Part shown: positions 1 through 8,208 of the stretch, one piece after another
Position numbering within the stretch: the stretch's first letter is position 1
Layout: each line of letters begins with the position of its first letter
Position numbers and translations under genes: made by a program
Notes under the pieces: model-generated
Told to the model about the DNA's origin: nothing
The model's database searches: none
Seen by the model: the letters and a program-made list of their open reading frames with translations, nothing else
Assembly: GCA_902614395.1 (NCBI GenBank)
Contig: CACMKW010000010.1
Location: forward strand, 1-41,378
Origin: an uncultured Alphaproteobacteria bacterium
Lineage (GTDB): Bacteria; Pseudomonadota; Alphaproteobacteria; HIMB59; GCA-002718135
Length of the DNA: 41,378 bases
Reading direction: 5' to 3'

Positions 1-918
1 GCAGAAGAAGAAGGCATTAATTTTTTTGGCACTGGTGCAAAATATTTAGATACTTTAAAAAATAATAAAATTAAAATTAAAGAAAGTTTTAAATTAAATA
101 GTTTAAATACACTAGCTTCAACAGGATCTCCTTTGGTTAATGAATCATTTGAATACGTTTATGAAAACATTAAATCAAATATTCATCTTGAATCTATAAG
201 TGGTGGTACTGATTTAGTTTCGTGTTTTGTAACCGGTAATCCGTTAATGGATGTCTATAGTGGTGAAATTCAATGTAAAGCTCTTGGAATGGATGTTGAT
301 GTATTTGATGAAAAAGGAAATTCAATTGAAAATCAAAAAGGAGAACTAGTATGTAAATCTTCTTTTCCATCAATGCCTTTATATTTTTGGAACGATCATG
401 ATAATAAAAAATATTTTAATTCTTATTTTAGTAAATATGAAAACATTTGGTATCATGGAGATTATATTGAAAAAACTATAAATGGCGGTTATGTAATTTA
501 TGGTCGATCAGATGCAACTCTAAATTCTGGAGGAGTAAGAATAGGTACTGCTGAAATTTATAGAGTAATTGAAAATATTACAGAAGTTCAGGAAGCTGTT
601 GCAGTGGAATATAAATTAAAAAATGATACACAAATTATATTATTTGTTGTCTTGAATAAAAATTTTGAATTTAATAAAAATTTAAGGTCTAAAATAATTG
701 ATGAAATAAAAATTAATCTTTCTTACAAGCATATTCCCTCAAAAATATATGCTATAAGTGAAATACCAAGAACCAGAAGTGGTAAAATAGTTGAAATTTT
801 AATTAAAAAATTAATTAATGGTGAAAGTATTGAAAATGAAGAATCATTGGCTAATCCAGAATGTTTAAAAGAATTCGAATTAGTATATAAAAAATTAAAG
901 AATAATTATGCCAAATAG
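1..918 (+). CDS. acsA: acetoacetyl-CoA synthetase, C-terminal part (5' end outside the window)
   Basis: Acyl-adenylate-forming enzyme that activates acetoacetate (or a close acyl substrate) to its CoA ester in the cytoplasm. The frame is open from base 1, so the start lies upstream; about 305 residues are visible. The STGSPL motif (codons around 120-135) and SGGTD match the nucleotide-binding and acid-binding region. GYVIYGRSDATLNSGGVRIG is the conserved C-terminal hinge, and the lysine in PRTRSGKI is the expected catalytic lysine near the end. The SGGTD and GRSDATLNSGGVRIGTAEIY combination is typical of acetoacetyl-CoA rather than acetyl-CoA synthetases. It overlaps the next gene by 11 bases, so the two are probably cotranscribed. 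An internal TTG at 133 is not the true start, because similarity continues upstream of it. Propionyl- or another short-chain acyl-CoA synthetase is the main alternative. Confidence 0.85.
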   Translation, partial: AEEEGINFFGTGAKYLDTLKNNKIKIKESFKLNSLNTLASTGSPLVNESFEYVYENIKSNIHLESISGGTDLVSCFVTGNPLMDVYSGEIQCKALGMDVDVFDEKGNSIENQKGELVCKSSFPSMPLYFWNDHDNKKYFNSYFSKYENIWYHGDYIEKTINGGYVIYGRSDATLNSGGVRIGTAEIYRVIENITEVQEAVAVEYKLKNDTQIILFVVLNKNFEFNKNLRSKIIDEIKINLSYKHIPSKIYAISEIPRTRSGKIVEILIKKLINGESIENEESLANPECLKEFELVYKKLKNNYAK

Positions 919-1894
919 AGTTGTAGTCAGTAAACTAGGTGGTCCAGAAGTTTTAAAATATGAAAACTATGACTTACCTAAAAATGTTGAAGAAAATATG
1001 GTCAGAATTAACCAAACTTCAATTGGTCTTAATTACATAGATACGTATCATAGAACAGGAATATACCCGTTACCTATAGAAATCCCTTTTTGTTTAGGAG
1101 TAGAAGCAGCAGGAGATGTTATAGAAATTGGAAATAATGTATCGAACTTAAAAGTTGGTGATAGAGTAGCTTACTCCTTTAGCCCTCCAATTGGTGCTTA
1201 TTGTGAAGTTAGAGATTTTGATGCCCAAAGAGTTGTAAAATTACCAGAATATATTTCAAATGATGAAGCTGCTTCAATATTATTGCAGGGAATGACCGTA
1301 GAATACCTTTTTGAAAGATTGTATAAATTACAAAAAGATGAAGTTTTTTTATTTCATGCAGCTGCAGGAGGTGTTGGCTTAATTGCTAGTCAATGGGCGA
1401 AATCCATAGGAGCTAAAATGATAGGTACCGTTAGTACTGATGAAAAAGCATCATTAGCAAAAAAAAATGGATGTGAATTCACTATTAATTATAAACAAGA
1501 GGATGTTCATAGTAATGTTTTAAAATTAACAAACAATGAAGGAGTAAGTGTTGTTTATGATGGAGTGGGAAAAGATACATTTAATGTATCTTTAAAATGC
1601 TTAAAATTTAGGGGGTTAATGGTATCTTTTGGACAATCCTCCGGAATGGTAAATGATGTAAATCTTCACAGTACATTTAATCCTAAAAGTTTATATTATA
1701 CTAGACCAACATTAATGCACTATATTCGTAATTCAGAAGAGCTAAAAGAATGTAGTAACAAATTGTTTTTAAAAATTAAGAATAAAGAAATTAAGCCTAA
1801 TATATTCAAAAGATTTAAATTATCCGACGCTAGTGAGGCTCATAAGTTAATTCAATCAAGGAATTCAGTAGGGTCAATAATTCTTTGCCCCTAA
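908..1894 (+). CDS. zinc-independent NADPH:quinone oxidoreductase (MDR family)
   Basis: Medium-chain dehydrogenase/reductase of the quinone oxidoreductase (QOR) type, 328 residues, the usual length. The N-terminal catalytic fold has TSIGLNYIDTYHRTGIYP, typical of QOR. The nucleotide-binding motif AAAGGVG is followed by IASQWAK near residues 150-165. The cysteine and histidine zinc ligands of alcohol dehydrogenases are absent, as expected for QOR. It probably reduces quinones or reactive enones with NADPH in the cytoplasm. The ATG at 908 overlaps the end of the acetoacetyl-CoA synthetase gene by 11 bases, suggesting translational coupling. The substrate cannot be read from the sequence. Confidence 0.85.
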   Translation: MPNRVVVSKLGGPEVLKYENYDLPKNVEENMVRINQTSIGLNYIDTYHRTGIYPLPIEIPFCLGVEAAGDVIEIGNNVSNLKVGDRVAYSFSPPIGAYCEVRDFDAQRVVKLPEYISNDEAASILLQGMTVEYLFERLYKLQKDEVFLFHAAAGGVGLIASQWAKSIGAKMIGTVSTDEKASLAKKNGCEFTINYKQEDVHSNVLKLTNNEGVSVVYDGVGKDTFNVSLKCLKFRGLMVSFGQSSGMVNDVNLHSTFNPKSLYYTRPTLMHYIRNSEELKECSNKLFLKIKNKEIKPNIFKRFKLSDASEAHKLIQSRNSVGSIILCP

Positions 1895-1899
1895 ATTAG

Positions 1900-1974
1900 T
1901 GGCATCCCCTAGGAGAGTCGAACTCCTCTTTTCAGGATGAAAACCTGATGTCCTAACCGATAGACGAAGGGGAC
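1900..1974 (-). tRNA. tRNA-Glu(TTC)
   Basis: Reading the minus strand from 1974 gives a full cloverleaf: a 7-bp acceptor stem (GTCCCCT with AGGGGAT, first pair G-U), anticodon stem TCAGG/CCTGA with loop TTTTCAT giving anticodon TTC, a GTTCGA T-loop and an encoded CCA end. Sequence and discriminator G fit alphaproteobacterial tRNA-Glu. It sits between the convergent qor (+) and recJ (-) genes and has a good promoter of its own at 1985-2013. Confidence 0.95.
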
Positions 1975-1984
1975 ACGTGGTTGG

Positions 1985-2013
1985 TATATAGTAGATATTT
2001 TGATTTTTTTCAA
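1985..2013 (-). promoter_or_regulatory. predicted sigma70 promoter of tRNA-Glu
   Basis: On the minus strand TTGAAA (2008-2013) and TATATA (1985-1990) are separated by exactly 17 bases. The -10 box ends 10 bases before the first tRNA base, the right distance for a short 5' leader. The surroundings are AT-rich, so chance matches are possible, but spacing and position agree. Confidence 0.5.
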
Positions 2014-2018
2014 ATTAT

Positions 2019-3764
2019 TTAATTGATTACTTTCACGTCATGGATCAGTATTTGGGGTATCTGAGTATTTGAAAAGTTATCTTTTTTAATTGAACACAAG
2101 ATATGAAATTTAAATTTATTAAACTTCATAAGATAATCACCAACTGGGGTATTAATACTGTTGAATGAAATCCCCTTTATATTTTCACCTAAATCATTTT
2201 TAAAAAAAATTAGAATATGTTTATTTTTTAGATTTTTAACCTGATCGATTACCATATCTTTGATTAAAAATTGGGGTTCTTCATTTCCTTTGCCGTGAGG
2301 TTCTAATAATTCTAAATTATCTAAAAAATCTTTGTTTATTTGATTCACAGAAATTTCACTGTCATAAAATATTTTTTTTTCGAAAAAATTCTCATGATAT
2401 GAATCAAATTTTTTAACTAAAAAATTATCTATTTTATCTAATTTTTTTTTATTTACTTTTAATCCTACGGCCATTGTATGACCGCCACCATCTTCTATTA
2501 AATCATTTGCCTTAAGTTCAAGAACAATACTACCAATATCAATTTGATCTATAGATCTACCTGAGCCAGATCCAATATTATTAATAAAAGAAAATACAAA
2601 TGTTGGCTTATTATAAAGAGCTACTATTTTACTGGCAACTATGCCTAAAACACCTTGATGCCAATTCTCTTTATAGACAATAATAAATTTTTTATTTTCT
2701 TGATCTTTTATTTGCTCAATTGCTTCATTGAAAATGTTTTGTTCAATTAATTTTCTTTTTTCATTGATTAAAAATAGTTTTCTAGAAATAGTTTCAATTT
2801 CAGAATCATCATTTGATATCAAAAGTTTGGAAGATAAAGAAGAATCATCAATTCTACTCGCAGCATTAATTTGTGGCCCTAAAACAAATCCAATATCTTT
2901 GGATAAAGGCTCATGATTAATATTAGAGTTATCTAATATTTTTGTTATTGATTTATTTTTTCGACTTCTAATGAGTTCCAAACCCTTACTAACTATTGAT
3001 CTATTGTAATTGTTAATATTGACAATATCGCAAATTGTTCCAACAGCAACTAAGTCTAAATATGACATTAAATTCGGTTCTTTTATATTTGGAAATAAAT
3101 TTAATTCTCTAATTTGCTTCCTTAATCCCATTAAAAATAGAAATGTTACTGCTACTGCAGCAAAATCTTTATAATCATTGTTTTCATCAAAACGATTTGG
3201 ATTAATTACCGAATGGACTTTTGGAAGTTTAAATTCACTTAAATGATGATCTATTACTATAACCTCAATACTTTTGAAATCAGGCAAATCAATTGAGTTA
3301 AATGCTGATGTTCCGCAATCCAGTGTAAACAAGAGTGTAGTATTTTCATTAAGCATTTCATTCATAAGCCTGACATTTGGACCATAACCCTCTGACAATC
3401 TATTAGGTATTTTGCAAACAAGATTTTTGGTATAATTATTTAAAAAACGATATAAAATTGATGCAGAAGTGGATCCATCAACATCATAATCAGCAATTAT
3501 TCCAATCTTTTCATTATTTTTTAAAGCCTTAATACATCTTTCAATTCCTTTTTTCATATCTTTTAGTTCAAAAGGATCAGGAAGGTTATTTAAAATATTA
3601 GGATTTATAAAATTATCATAATTTTCTTCTAATACCCCTCTTGAAATTAGAAGTTTAGAAAAAATTTCAGAAATTGATTTTTTTTGAGAAAGACTTTGAA
3701 TATTCTTAAAGTCTATTTGCTTTTCTTCCCAATATTTATCTAGTAATGATTTTTCAATATTCAC
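2019..3764 (-). CDS. recJ: single-stranded-DNA-specific exonuclease RecJ
   Basis: 5'-3' exonuclease on single-stranded DNA used in recombinational and mismatch repair; 581 residues, normal length. It carries the DHH-family motifs in order: IADYDVDGSTSA near residue 90, LDCGT, the IDHHL signature, an AAVAVTFLF helix, NAASRIDD around 300, and the C-terminal DHHA1 motif GSGRS...DGGGHTMAVG around 400-435. These aspartates and histidines bind the catalytic manganese ions. The start is 5 bases downstream of hom, in the same operon. In many alphaproteobacteria glpX lies between hom and recJ; it is absent here. Confidence 0.97.
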   Translation of the reverse strand: MNIEKSLLDKYWEEKQIDFKNIQSLSQKKSISEIFSKLLISRGVLEENYDNFINPNILNNLPDPFELKDMKKGIERCIKALKNNEKIGIIADYDVDGSTSASILYRFLNNYTKNLVCKIPNRLSEGYGPNVRLMNEMLNENTTLLFTLDCGTSAFNSIDLPDFKSIEVIVIDHHLSEFKLPKVHSVINPNRFDENNDYKDFAAVAVTFLFLMGLRKQIRELNLFPNIKEPNLMSYLDLVAVGTICDIVNINNYNRSIVSKGLELIRSRKNKSITKILDNSNINHEPLSKDIGFVLGPQINAASRIDDSSLSSKLLISNDDSEIETISRKLFLINEKRKLIEQNIFNEAIEQIKDQENKKFIIVYKENWHQGVLGIVASKIVALYNKPTFVFSFINNIGSGSGRSIDQIDIGSIVLELKANDLIEDGGGHTMAVGLKVNKKKLDKIDNFLVKKFDSYHENFFEKKIFYDSEISVNQINKDFLDNLELLEPHGKGNEEPQFLIKDMVIDQVKNLKNKHILIFFKNDLGENIKGISFNSINTPVGDYLMKFNKFKFHILCSIKKDNFSNTQIPQILIHDVKVIN

Positions 3765-3769
3765 AATAA

Positions 3770-5068
3770 TTAATTATCATGAATAGCAAGAACAGTAATA
3801 TTTTCTTTTACAAATTCTAATCCCTCAATTTTATTAATTACGTTACTTAATTTTTCTTTCTGAATATTATGAGTAGTTATTATTATAGGTATAGGTTTAT
3901 CTGCTTCAGAACTCTCGGGAAGTTGAAGTATTTTTTTAACAGATATATCAAAATCACTAAAATAATTAGTAATTGACGAAAGAACACCAGGTTTGTCTTC
4001 TGTCATTATTCTTAGGTAATAGCTATTAATTATATTTTCTACTGAATATTTTTCAAAACTTTGTAACTTATCAATTTTAAATCCCAAATTATCAAATTTT
4101 TCATTCTGTGATATATCGTATAAATCAGATAAGACAGAGCTAGCAGTTGGTTTTCCCCCTGCTCCTTCGCCCTCTAAAAATAAATTTTCTAGATGTATAG
4201 TCTCAATGTTGATTGCATTAAGAGCATTGTCAACACTTGCTAAGGGATTATCAATTGAAATTAATTTTGGTGAAGTAAAATTTGAAATTTTACCTTCGAT
4301 GATGCAAGCTTCGGAAATTAATTTTATTTTGTACCCTAATTTTTCAGCAAAATTGATATCTTCAATTTTGATATTTGATATTCCTTCAATATAATTATTA
4401 TTAAAGTTTAAATTTGATTTAAAACATAGAGTTGATAATATTGTCAGCTTATGCGCAGCATCATAGCCACCAATATCTAATTTTGATTCCTGATCAGAGG
4501 TAAATCCTTTATCTTTAGCAATTTTAAGCACATCATCAAAAGACAAATTATCTTGTTGCATTTTGGTTAAAATGTAATTTGTAGTTCCATTTAAAATTCC
4601 AGAAATTTTGTTAATTCTATCCAAACTAATAGAATTTTTTATTGTTTTTATGATTGGAATACCACCTGCAACAGCAGCTTCAAATGATAAAGCTAGTGAG
4701 TTTATATTAGCTAATTTAAATAATTCCTTTCCATGATTAGCTATTAAGGCTTTATTTCCAGTTACAACATGTTTTTTATTATTTAATGCTGATTCAATTA
4801 TTTCATAGCTAATTCCTTTTTCTTCACCAATTAATTCAACAATTACGTTGCAATTATCATCTTTAGACATTTCTCTTGGGTCATCATACCAAGTATAATT
4901 TGATATATTAAAATTTCTTTTTTTATTTTTTGTTCTTGCAGATATTCCTACTATGTTCAATTCGACTTCTGTTTTATCAAAGAAATGATTTTTATTTTCT
5001 TCTATAGTTTCAACTAATGCTGACCCAACATTTCCCAATCCCGCTATACCAATATTAAGTTTACTCAT
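3770..5068 (-). CDS. hom: homoserine dehydrogenase
   Basis: NAD(P)-dependent reduction of aspartate semialdehyde to homoserine, on the path to threonine and methionine. 432 residues. The N-terminal Rossmann motif IAGLGNVGSALV begins at residue 7; the catalytic-domain signature region KISGILNGTTNYIL is near residue 160; GGYDAAHKLTIL follows near 200. A C-terminal ACT domain (from about 350, YYLRIMTEDKPGVLSSI) suggests allosteric control, in other species by threonine. It sits 8 bases after the small lipoprotein gene and 5 bases before recJ, in one minus-strand operon. Confidence 0.97.
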   Translation of the reverse strand: MSKLNIGIAGLGNVGSALVETIEENKNHFFDKTEVELNIVGISARTKNKKRNFNISNYTWYDDPREMSKDDNCNVIVELIGEEKGISYEIIESALNNKKHVVTGNKALIANHGKELFKLANINSLALSFEAAVAGGIPIIKTIKNSISLDRINKISGILNGTTNYILTKMQQDNLSFDDVLKIAKDKGFTSDQESKLDIGGYDAAHKLTILSTLCFKSNLNFNNNYIEGISNIKIEDINFAEKLGYKIKLISEACIIEGKISNFTSPKLISIDNPLASVDNALNAINIETIHLENLFLEGEGAGGKPTASSVLSDLYDISQNEKFDNLGFKIDKLQSFEKYSVENIINSYYLRIMTEDKPGVLSSITNYFSDFDISVKKILQLPESSEADKPIPIIITTHNIQKEKLSNVINKIEGLEFVKENITVLAIHDN

Positions 5069-5076
5069 AACTAAAT

Positions 5077-5262
5077 TTAACTTTTATAATCATTAATACA
5101 TTTATCTATATCTTTTTTATTAGTATTAGAAATACTACAATAATCTAATAATTCTTCATCGTTTAATTTTGTATCTTTAAAATCAGGGACATTATCAATA
5201 TCAGGATAACCACAGGACATGATGAAAAGAAATATAGGAAAAACTGTAAAATATTTAATCAT
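5077..5262 (-). CDS. small predicted lipoprotein of unknown function
   Basis: 61-residue protein not recognised as a known family. It begins with MIKY, a hydrophobic stretch and then the lipobox-like FIMSC at residues 13-17, so Cys17 would be the lipidated residue. The mature part is only about 45 residues, acidic and rich in Asp and Asn, with two more cysteines (near residues 42 and 55) that could form a disulfide. Its ATG overlaps the end of argC by 4 bases (translational coupling) and hom follows after 8 bases, so it lies inside an operon, which favours a real gene. Position +2 after Cys is Gly, so outer-membrane sorting is likely if sorting works as in E. coli. Confidence 0.7.
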   Translation of the reverse strand: MIKYFTVFPIFLFIMSCGYPDIDNVPDFKDTKLNDEELLDYCSISNTNKKDIDKCINDYKS

Positions 5263-6287
5263 AATAAAGATTCTGTTTCTTCAATATTTTTGGCTATATT
5301 AAAACATTGTACTGCTTGACCGGCAGCGCCTTTGATTAAGTTGTCTATTGCGCTGACTATAATAATTTTATCCTCACTATGATGGTTAAAAATTTTAATT
5401 TTACAATAATTAGAATTTTGAACAGAAAAAAAATCAAGAGCTTCATCATTATTGATAAATTTTATAAAAGGATTTATTTTTTGTAAGTCATGGAATACAT
5501 GTATAATATCATTTTTTTGAATGCTATTATTGAGATCACAATAAATTGTAGAAATCATACCTCTAAAATTAGGAAGAATGTGAGGATTAAATGAAAATTT
5601 TAATTCTTTATCTGAGTTATGTTTATTAAGTTCTTGTTTGATTTCCGCAATATGTCTGTGATTGTTTGTATTATAATTGTAAAAATTATAATCATTATTT
5701 GATTTTATTTTATTGAAATCAAAGTTCTTTCCTGCACCACTATAACCTGATTTTGAATCTATAATTATATTTTTGGTATCGATTAATTTATTTTTTATTA
5801 AAGGTATTAATGGTAATAAAATGGAAGTTGGGTAACATCCTGGCACTGCTATATTTTTAGAATTTAGTATTTTATCTCTATTTATTTCAGCAAGACCATA
5901 AATAAAGTCTTCTAAATGATCTTTGCACTCATGTTCATAGCCGTAATTTTTTTTATAAACATCAAAATTATCTAATCTAAAGTCAGCTGATAAATCTATA
6001 ATATTAATTTTATTAAAATGTTTTTTTACATATTTATTAGATACTGCATGAGGTAAAGCTAAGAATACATAATCACTATCTTCAGAATTAAAACTGTCAT
6101 TCGGTTTTAATACAGGAAGTTCTTTGTACTCTTTTGTATTATCAATATTATTTAGATAGCTACCATGAAAAGTTTCAGATCCTAAAAAAATTATATCTAC
6201 GTAAGAATGATTTGAAAGAATTTTTACTAATTCCATACCAACATAGCCAGTAGCGCCTAAAACGGCTACTCTAATCTTATTTTTCAT
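5259..6287 (-). CDS. argC: N-acetyl-gamma-glutamyl-phosphate reductase
   Basis: Third step of arginine synthesis: NADPH-dependent reduction of N-acetylglutamyl phosphate to the semialdehyde. 342 residues, normal for the long form. The Rossmann motif VLGATGYVGMELV lies at residues 9-21. The catalytic cysteine is in AVPGCYPTS near residue 150. SKSGYSGAGK follows, and the active-site histidine region HRHIAEI is near 210. It follows rpsI after 6 bases; rplM-rpsI-argC is a common alphaproteobacterial order. Confidence 0.97.
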   Translation of the reverse strand: MKNKIRVAVLGATGYVGMELVKILSNHSYVDIIFLGSETFHGSYLNNIDNTKEYKELPVLKPNDSFNSEDSDYVFLALPHAVSNKYVKKHFNKINIIDLSADFRLDNFDVYKKNYGYEHECKDHLEDFIYGLAEINRDKILNSKNIAVPGCYPTSILLPLIPLIKNKLIDTKNIIIDSKSGYSGAGKNFDFNKIKSNNDYNFYNYNTNNHRHIAEIKQELNKHNSDKELKFSFNPHILPNFRGMISTIYCDLNNSIQKNDIIHVFHDLQKINPFIKFINNDEALDFFSVQNSNYCKIKIFNHHSEDKIIIVSAIDNLIKGAAGQAVQCFNIAKNIEETESLL

Positions 6288-6293
6288 GAAAAT

Positions 6294-6722
6294 TTATCTC
6301 TTGGAGAATTGATAACTTCTTCTAGCTTTTGCTAAACCAGCTTTTTTTCTTTCCACAACTCTTGGATCTCTTGTAAGAAAACCAACTTTTTTGAGAGGTG
6401 GTCTGTTTGATTGATCGTATAAACTCAATGCTTTGCTTATACCATGTCTTATGGCACCAGCTTGACCAGAGAGACCTCCACCTTTAACTGAAGCCATAAT
6501 CTCATATGAATTGTCAGCTTTAACGACATCCAAGGGTTGGTTAACTATCATTTGTAGAACAGGTCTTGAAAAGTACTTATCTAGAGGTTTACCATTAATT
6601 TTAATTTCACCACTACCTCTTTTTAACCAGACTCTAGCAATAGAATTTTTTCTTTTTCCTGTAGCATAAGCTCTTTCTTTATTATCTAAAATATTTTCAA
6701 TTTGATTTTCTTGATTTTCCAT
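6294..6722 (-). CDS. rpsI: 30S ribosomal protein S9
   Basis: 142 residues. It begins with an acidic, Glu/Asn-rich N-terminal extension of about 15 residues, then the S9 core [20 protein letters not shown]. The C-terminal tail ends in the conserved [17 protein letters not shown], whose last Lys-Arg contacts P-site tRNA. It follows rplM after 2 bases, the universal L13-S9 pair. Confidence 0.98.
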   Translation of the reverse strand: MENQENQIENILDNKERAYATGKRKNSIARVWLKRGSGEIKINGKPLDKYFSRPVLQMIVNQPLDVVKADNSYEIMASVKGGGLSGQAGAIRHGISKALSLYDQSNRPPLKKVGFLTRDPRVVERKKAGLAKARRSYQFSKR

Positions 6723-6724
6723 AG

Positions 6725-7183
6725 TTAGATTTTATTTTTTGTATTCATTGAAGCTATATCGATGATTTGAGGATTTTGTGCTTCATGTTTATGATTTTCG
6801 TCTCTGTATATCTTGCAGTTGGATAATTGTTGTCTTCCTAAGGGTCCTCTTGGTATCATTCTTTTTATTGCAAGCTTGATCATTTCATCAGATTTATTTT
6901 TTTCCTTCATTTTATTAGGAGTTGTCTCTTTTATCCCACCAGGATATCCTGTATGTCTGTAATATATTTTATTATCAGCTTTCTTGCCTTTTAGATGAAT
7001 TTTATCAGAGTTGATTATAATTAAATTATCTCCGCAATCTTGGTTAGGCGTATATTCAGGTTTATTTTTACCTCTGAGGATATTTGCAGAAATAACAGCA
7101 AGTCTTCCTAGAACTGTATCTTTAGCATCAATTAAGACCCACTTTTTCTTAATGTCATTTTTTTTTAAAGTGAATGTTTTCAT
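6725..7183 (-). CDS. rplM: 50S ribosomal protein L13
   Basis: 152 residues, full length. The N-terminal [17 protein letters not shown] and the central YRHTGYPGG signature identify L13. It is the first gene of the rplM-rpsI-argC-lipoprotein-hom-recJ run. There is no Shine-Dalgarno sequence before the ATG, and the predicted promoter at 7192-7220 places the transcription start at or within a few bases of the start codon, so the mRNA may be nearly leaderless. Confidence 0.98.
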   Translation of the reverse strand: MKTFTLKKNDIKKKWVLIDAKDTVLGRLAVISANILRGKNKPEYTPNQDCGDNLIIINSDKIHLKGKKADNKIYYRHTGYPGGIKETTPNKMKEKNKSDEMIKLAIKRMIPRGPLGRQQLSNCKIYRDENHKHEAQNPQIIDIASMNTKNKI

Positions 7184-7191
7184 CGCGTGCC

Positions 7192-7220
7192 CAAATACAT
7201 ATATTGAAAAATTAAGTCAA
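7192..7220 (-). promoter_or_regulatory. predicted promoter of the rplM operon
   Basis: Minus strand TTGACT (7215-7220), 17-base spacer, TATTTG (7192-7197). The -10 ends 8 bases before the rplM ATG (7183), leaving almost no leader. It lies immediately beyond the proteorhodopsin terminator, so it restarts transcription for the ribosomal protein operon. Confidence 0.45.
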
Positions 7221-7229
7221 TATTTTAAT

Positions 7230-7258
7230 AAAAAAAACCCTCTACAAAGAGGGTTTTT
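7230..7258 (-). terminator. Rho-independent terminator of proteorhodopsin
   Basis: A near-perfect hairpin: CCCTCT pairs with AGAGGG around a four-base ACAA loop, extended by five A-T pairs, giving an 11-bp stem with a T-run on the minus strand. It begins about 20 bases after the proteorhodopsin stop. The A/T flanks are symmetric, so it could work in both directions, but only the minus-strand gene needs it. Confidence 0.9.
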
Positions 7259-7278
7259 CTTAATATTTATAAGTAAAA

Positions 7279-8043
7279 TTATGCAGTTGCTGAGTCTTTA
7301 GCAGCAGCGTTCCAGATAATTAAACCAAATAAGATTTTGTTAATAAAATCAGCAAGGTTATAGATCCAGTTTAGGGTATCAGCATCAACTGAACCCATCA
7401 TTAAACCAAATACGTATCCAAGAGGATAAATTGCCCATCCAACTAATACAATTAATCTCATTGCATTAAATGCTGAAGTTACTGACTCTTTAGTTGTAGC
7501 AGCCTGACTTGCTTCACCTCGGAAAATTTCCCAAATGATTACAGCCCAACCGATCATACCAATGATGAAACCAAGTAATACCGAAATATGACCTGCTTCT
7601 CCAAGATATCCACCAACAATCATAACAAGTGTACCAATGAGCAATCTGTAGAAAGCACCACTAGATACAGCTGCGCCGGCAGCAACTAGAATTAAAAAGA
7701 ATTCAACCATTTGAAGTGGTACAGTTAGTATCCAGTCAATATATCTATATACTGTTGGTGACTCACCTGTAGCAACCCAAAAGTCTCTCATATACATGTA
7801 ATGTACAGCGGCTATAAAAGTAATTAACCCTGCAACAACCATTGAAGTTCTCCATTTAGAAGAAACTCTCATACCTTCATAGAAAAAGAAGATTGTAGAT
7901 GCCCACATTCCGATTGAAACAATCCAGAAAGTAATACCTACAAAATCACCTTCACCTAGGAAAGTGTCGGCAGCAAATGCTGGAATAGCAATAAAAGCTA
8001 TAGTAGCAGCAATGATACCTAATAGACTAGTCTTATTTAACAT
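7279..8043 (-). CDS. proteorhodopsin, blue-tuned light-driven proton pump
   Basis: Seven-helix retinal protein in the inner membrane, 254 residues. Residues 1-24 look like a cleavable signal peptide ending AFA. The proton acceptor is Asp103 with Thr107 and donor Glu114, the DTE motif of outward proton pumps. Retinal binds Lys236 (DFINKILFG). His81 matches the acceptor-coupled histidine of known proteorhodopsins. The spectral tuning position is Gln111 (VPLQMVEF), which in this family means blue absorption. A strong Shine-Dalgarno, AAGGAG (8049-8054), sits 5 bases before the ATG and a terminator follows, so it is probably a highly expressed single-gene unit. No carotenoid or retinal synthesis gene (crt, blh) lies in the window, so retinal must come from elsewhere. 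Confidence 0.98.
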   Translation of the reverse strand: MLNKTSLLGIIAATIAFIAIPAFAADTFLGEGDFVGITFWIVSIGMWASTIFFFYEGMRVSSKWRTSMVVAGLITFIAAVHYMYMRDFWVATGESPTVYRYIDWILTVPLQMVEFFLILVAAGAAVSSGAFYRLLIGTLVMIVGGYLGEAGHISVLLGFIIGMIGWAVIIWEIFRGEASQAATTKESVTSAFNAMRLIVLVGWAIYPLGYVFGLMMGSVDADTLNWIYNLADFINKILFGLIIWNAAAKDSATA

Positions 8044-8208
8044 AAAAACTCCTTATAGTTTGTTTCCTTACTAATAAGATGAGGTTCATATATTTTAATT
8101 GACGGACAAATAAAACATTAAAAATAACTTTTTTTTTCTTATTTTTTGTATAATTTAGATAAATAAGTATCTGAAATATATATATTTTTTTTTTTTTAAT
8201 TATTTTTT
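8044..8208. other. 165-base intergenic region upstream of proteorhodopsin
   Basis: The longest gene-free stretch of the window. It holds the AAGGAG ribosome site (8049-8054), a run of 13 T on the plus strand (8185-8197), a second run of 8 T just beyond, and a short AT palindrome AAATATATATATTT. A possible -35/-10 (TTCAGA, 17 bases, TATACA) can be read on the minus strand but is weak. No convincing terminator for the upstream merR-like gene was found, so read-through from that operon into proteorhodopsin is possible. Confidence 0.5.

Noticed and set aside
133..135. TTG at 133 as the start of the acetoacetyl-CoA synthetase gene
   Set aside because: The frame is open to base 1 and the upstream translated part (including STGSPL) fits the family, so the gene is cut by the window edge.
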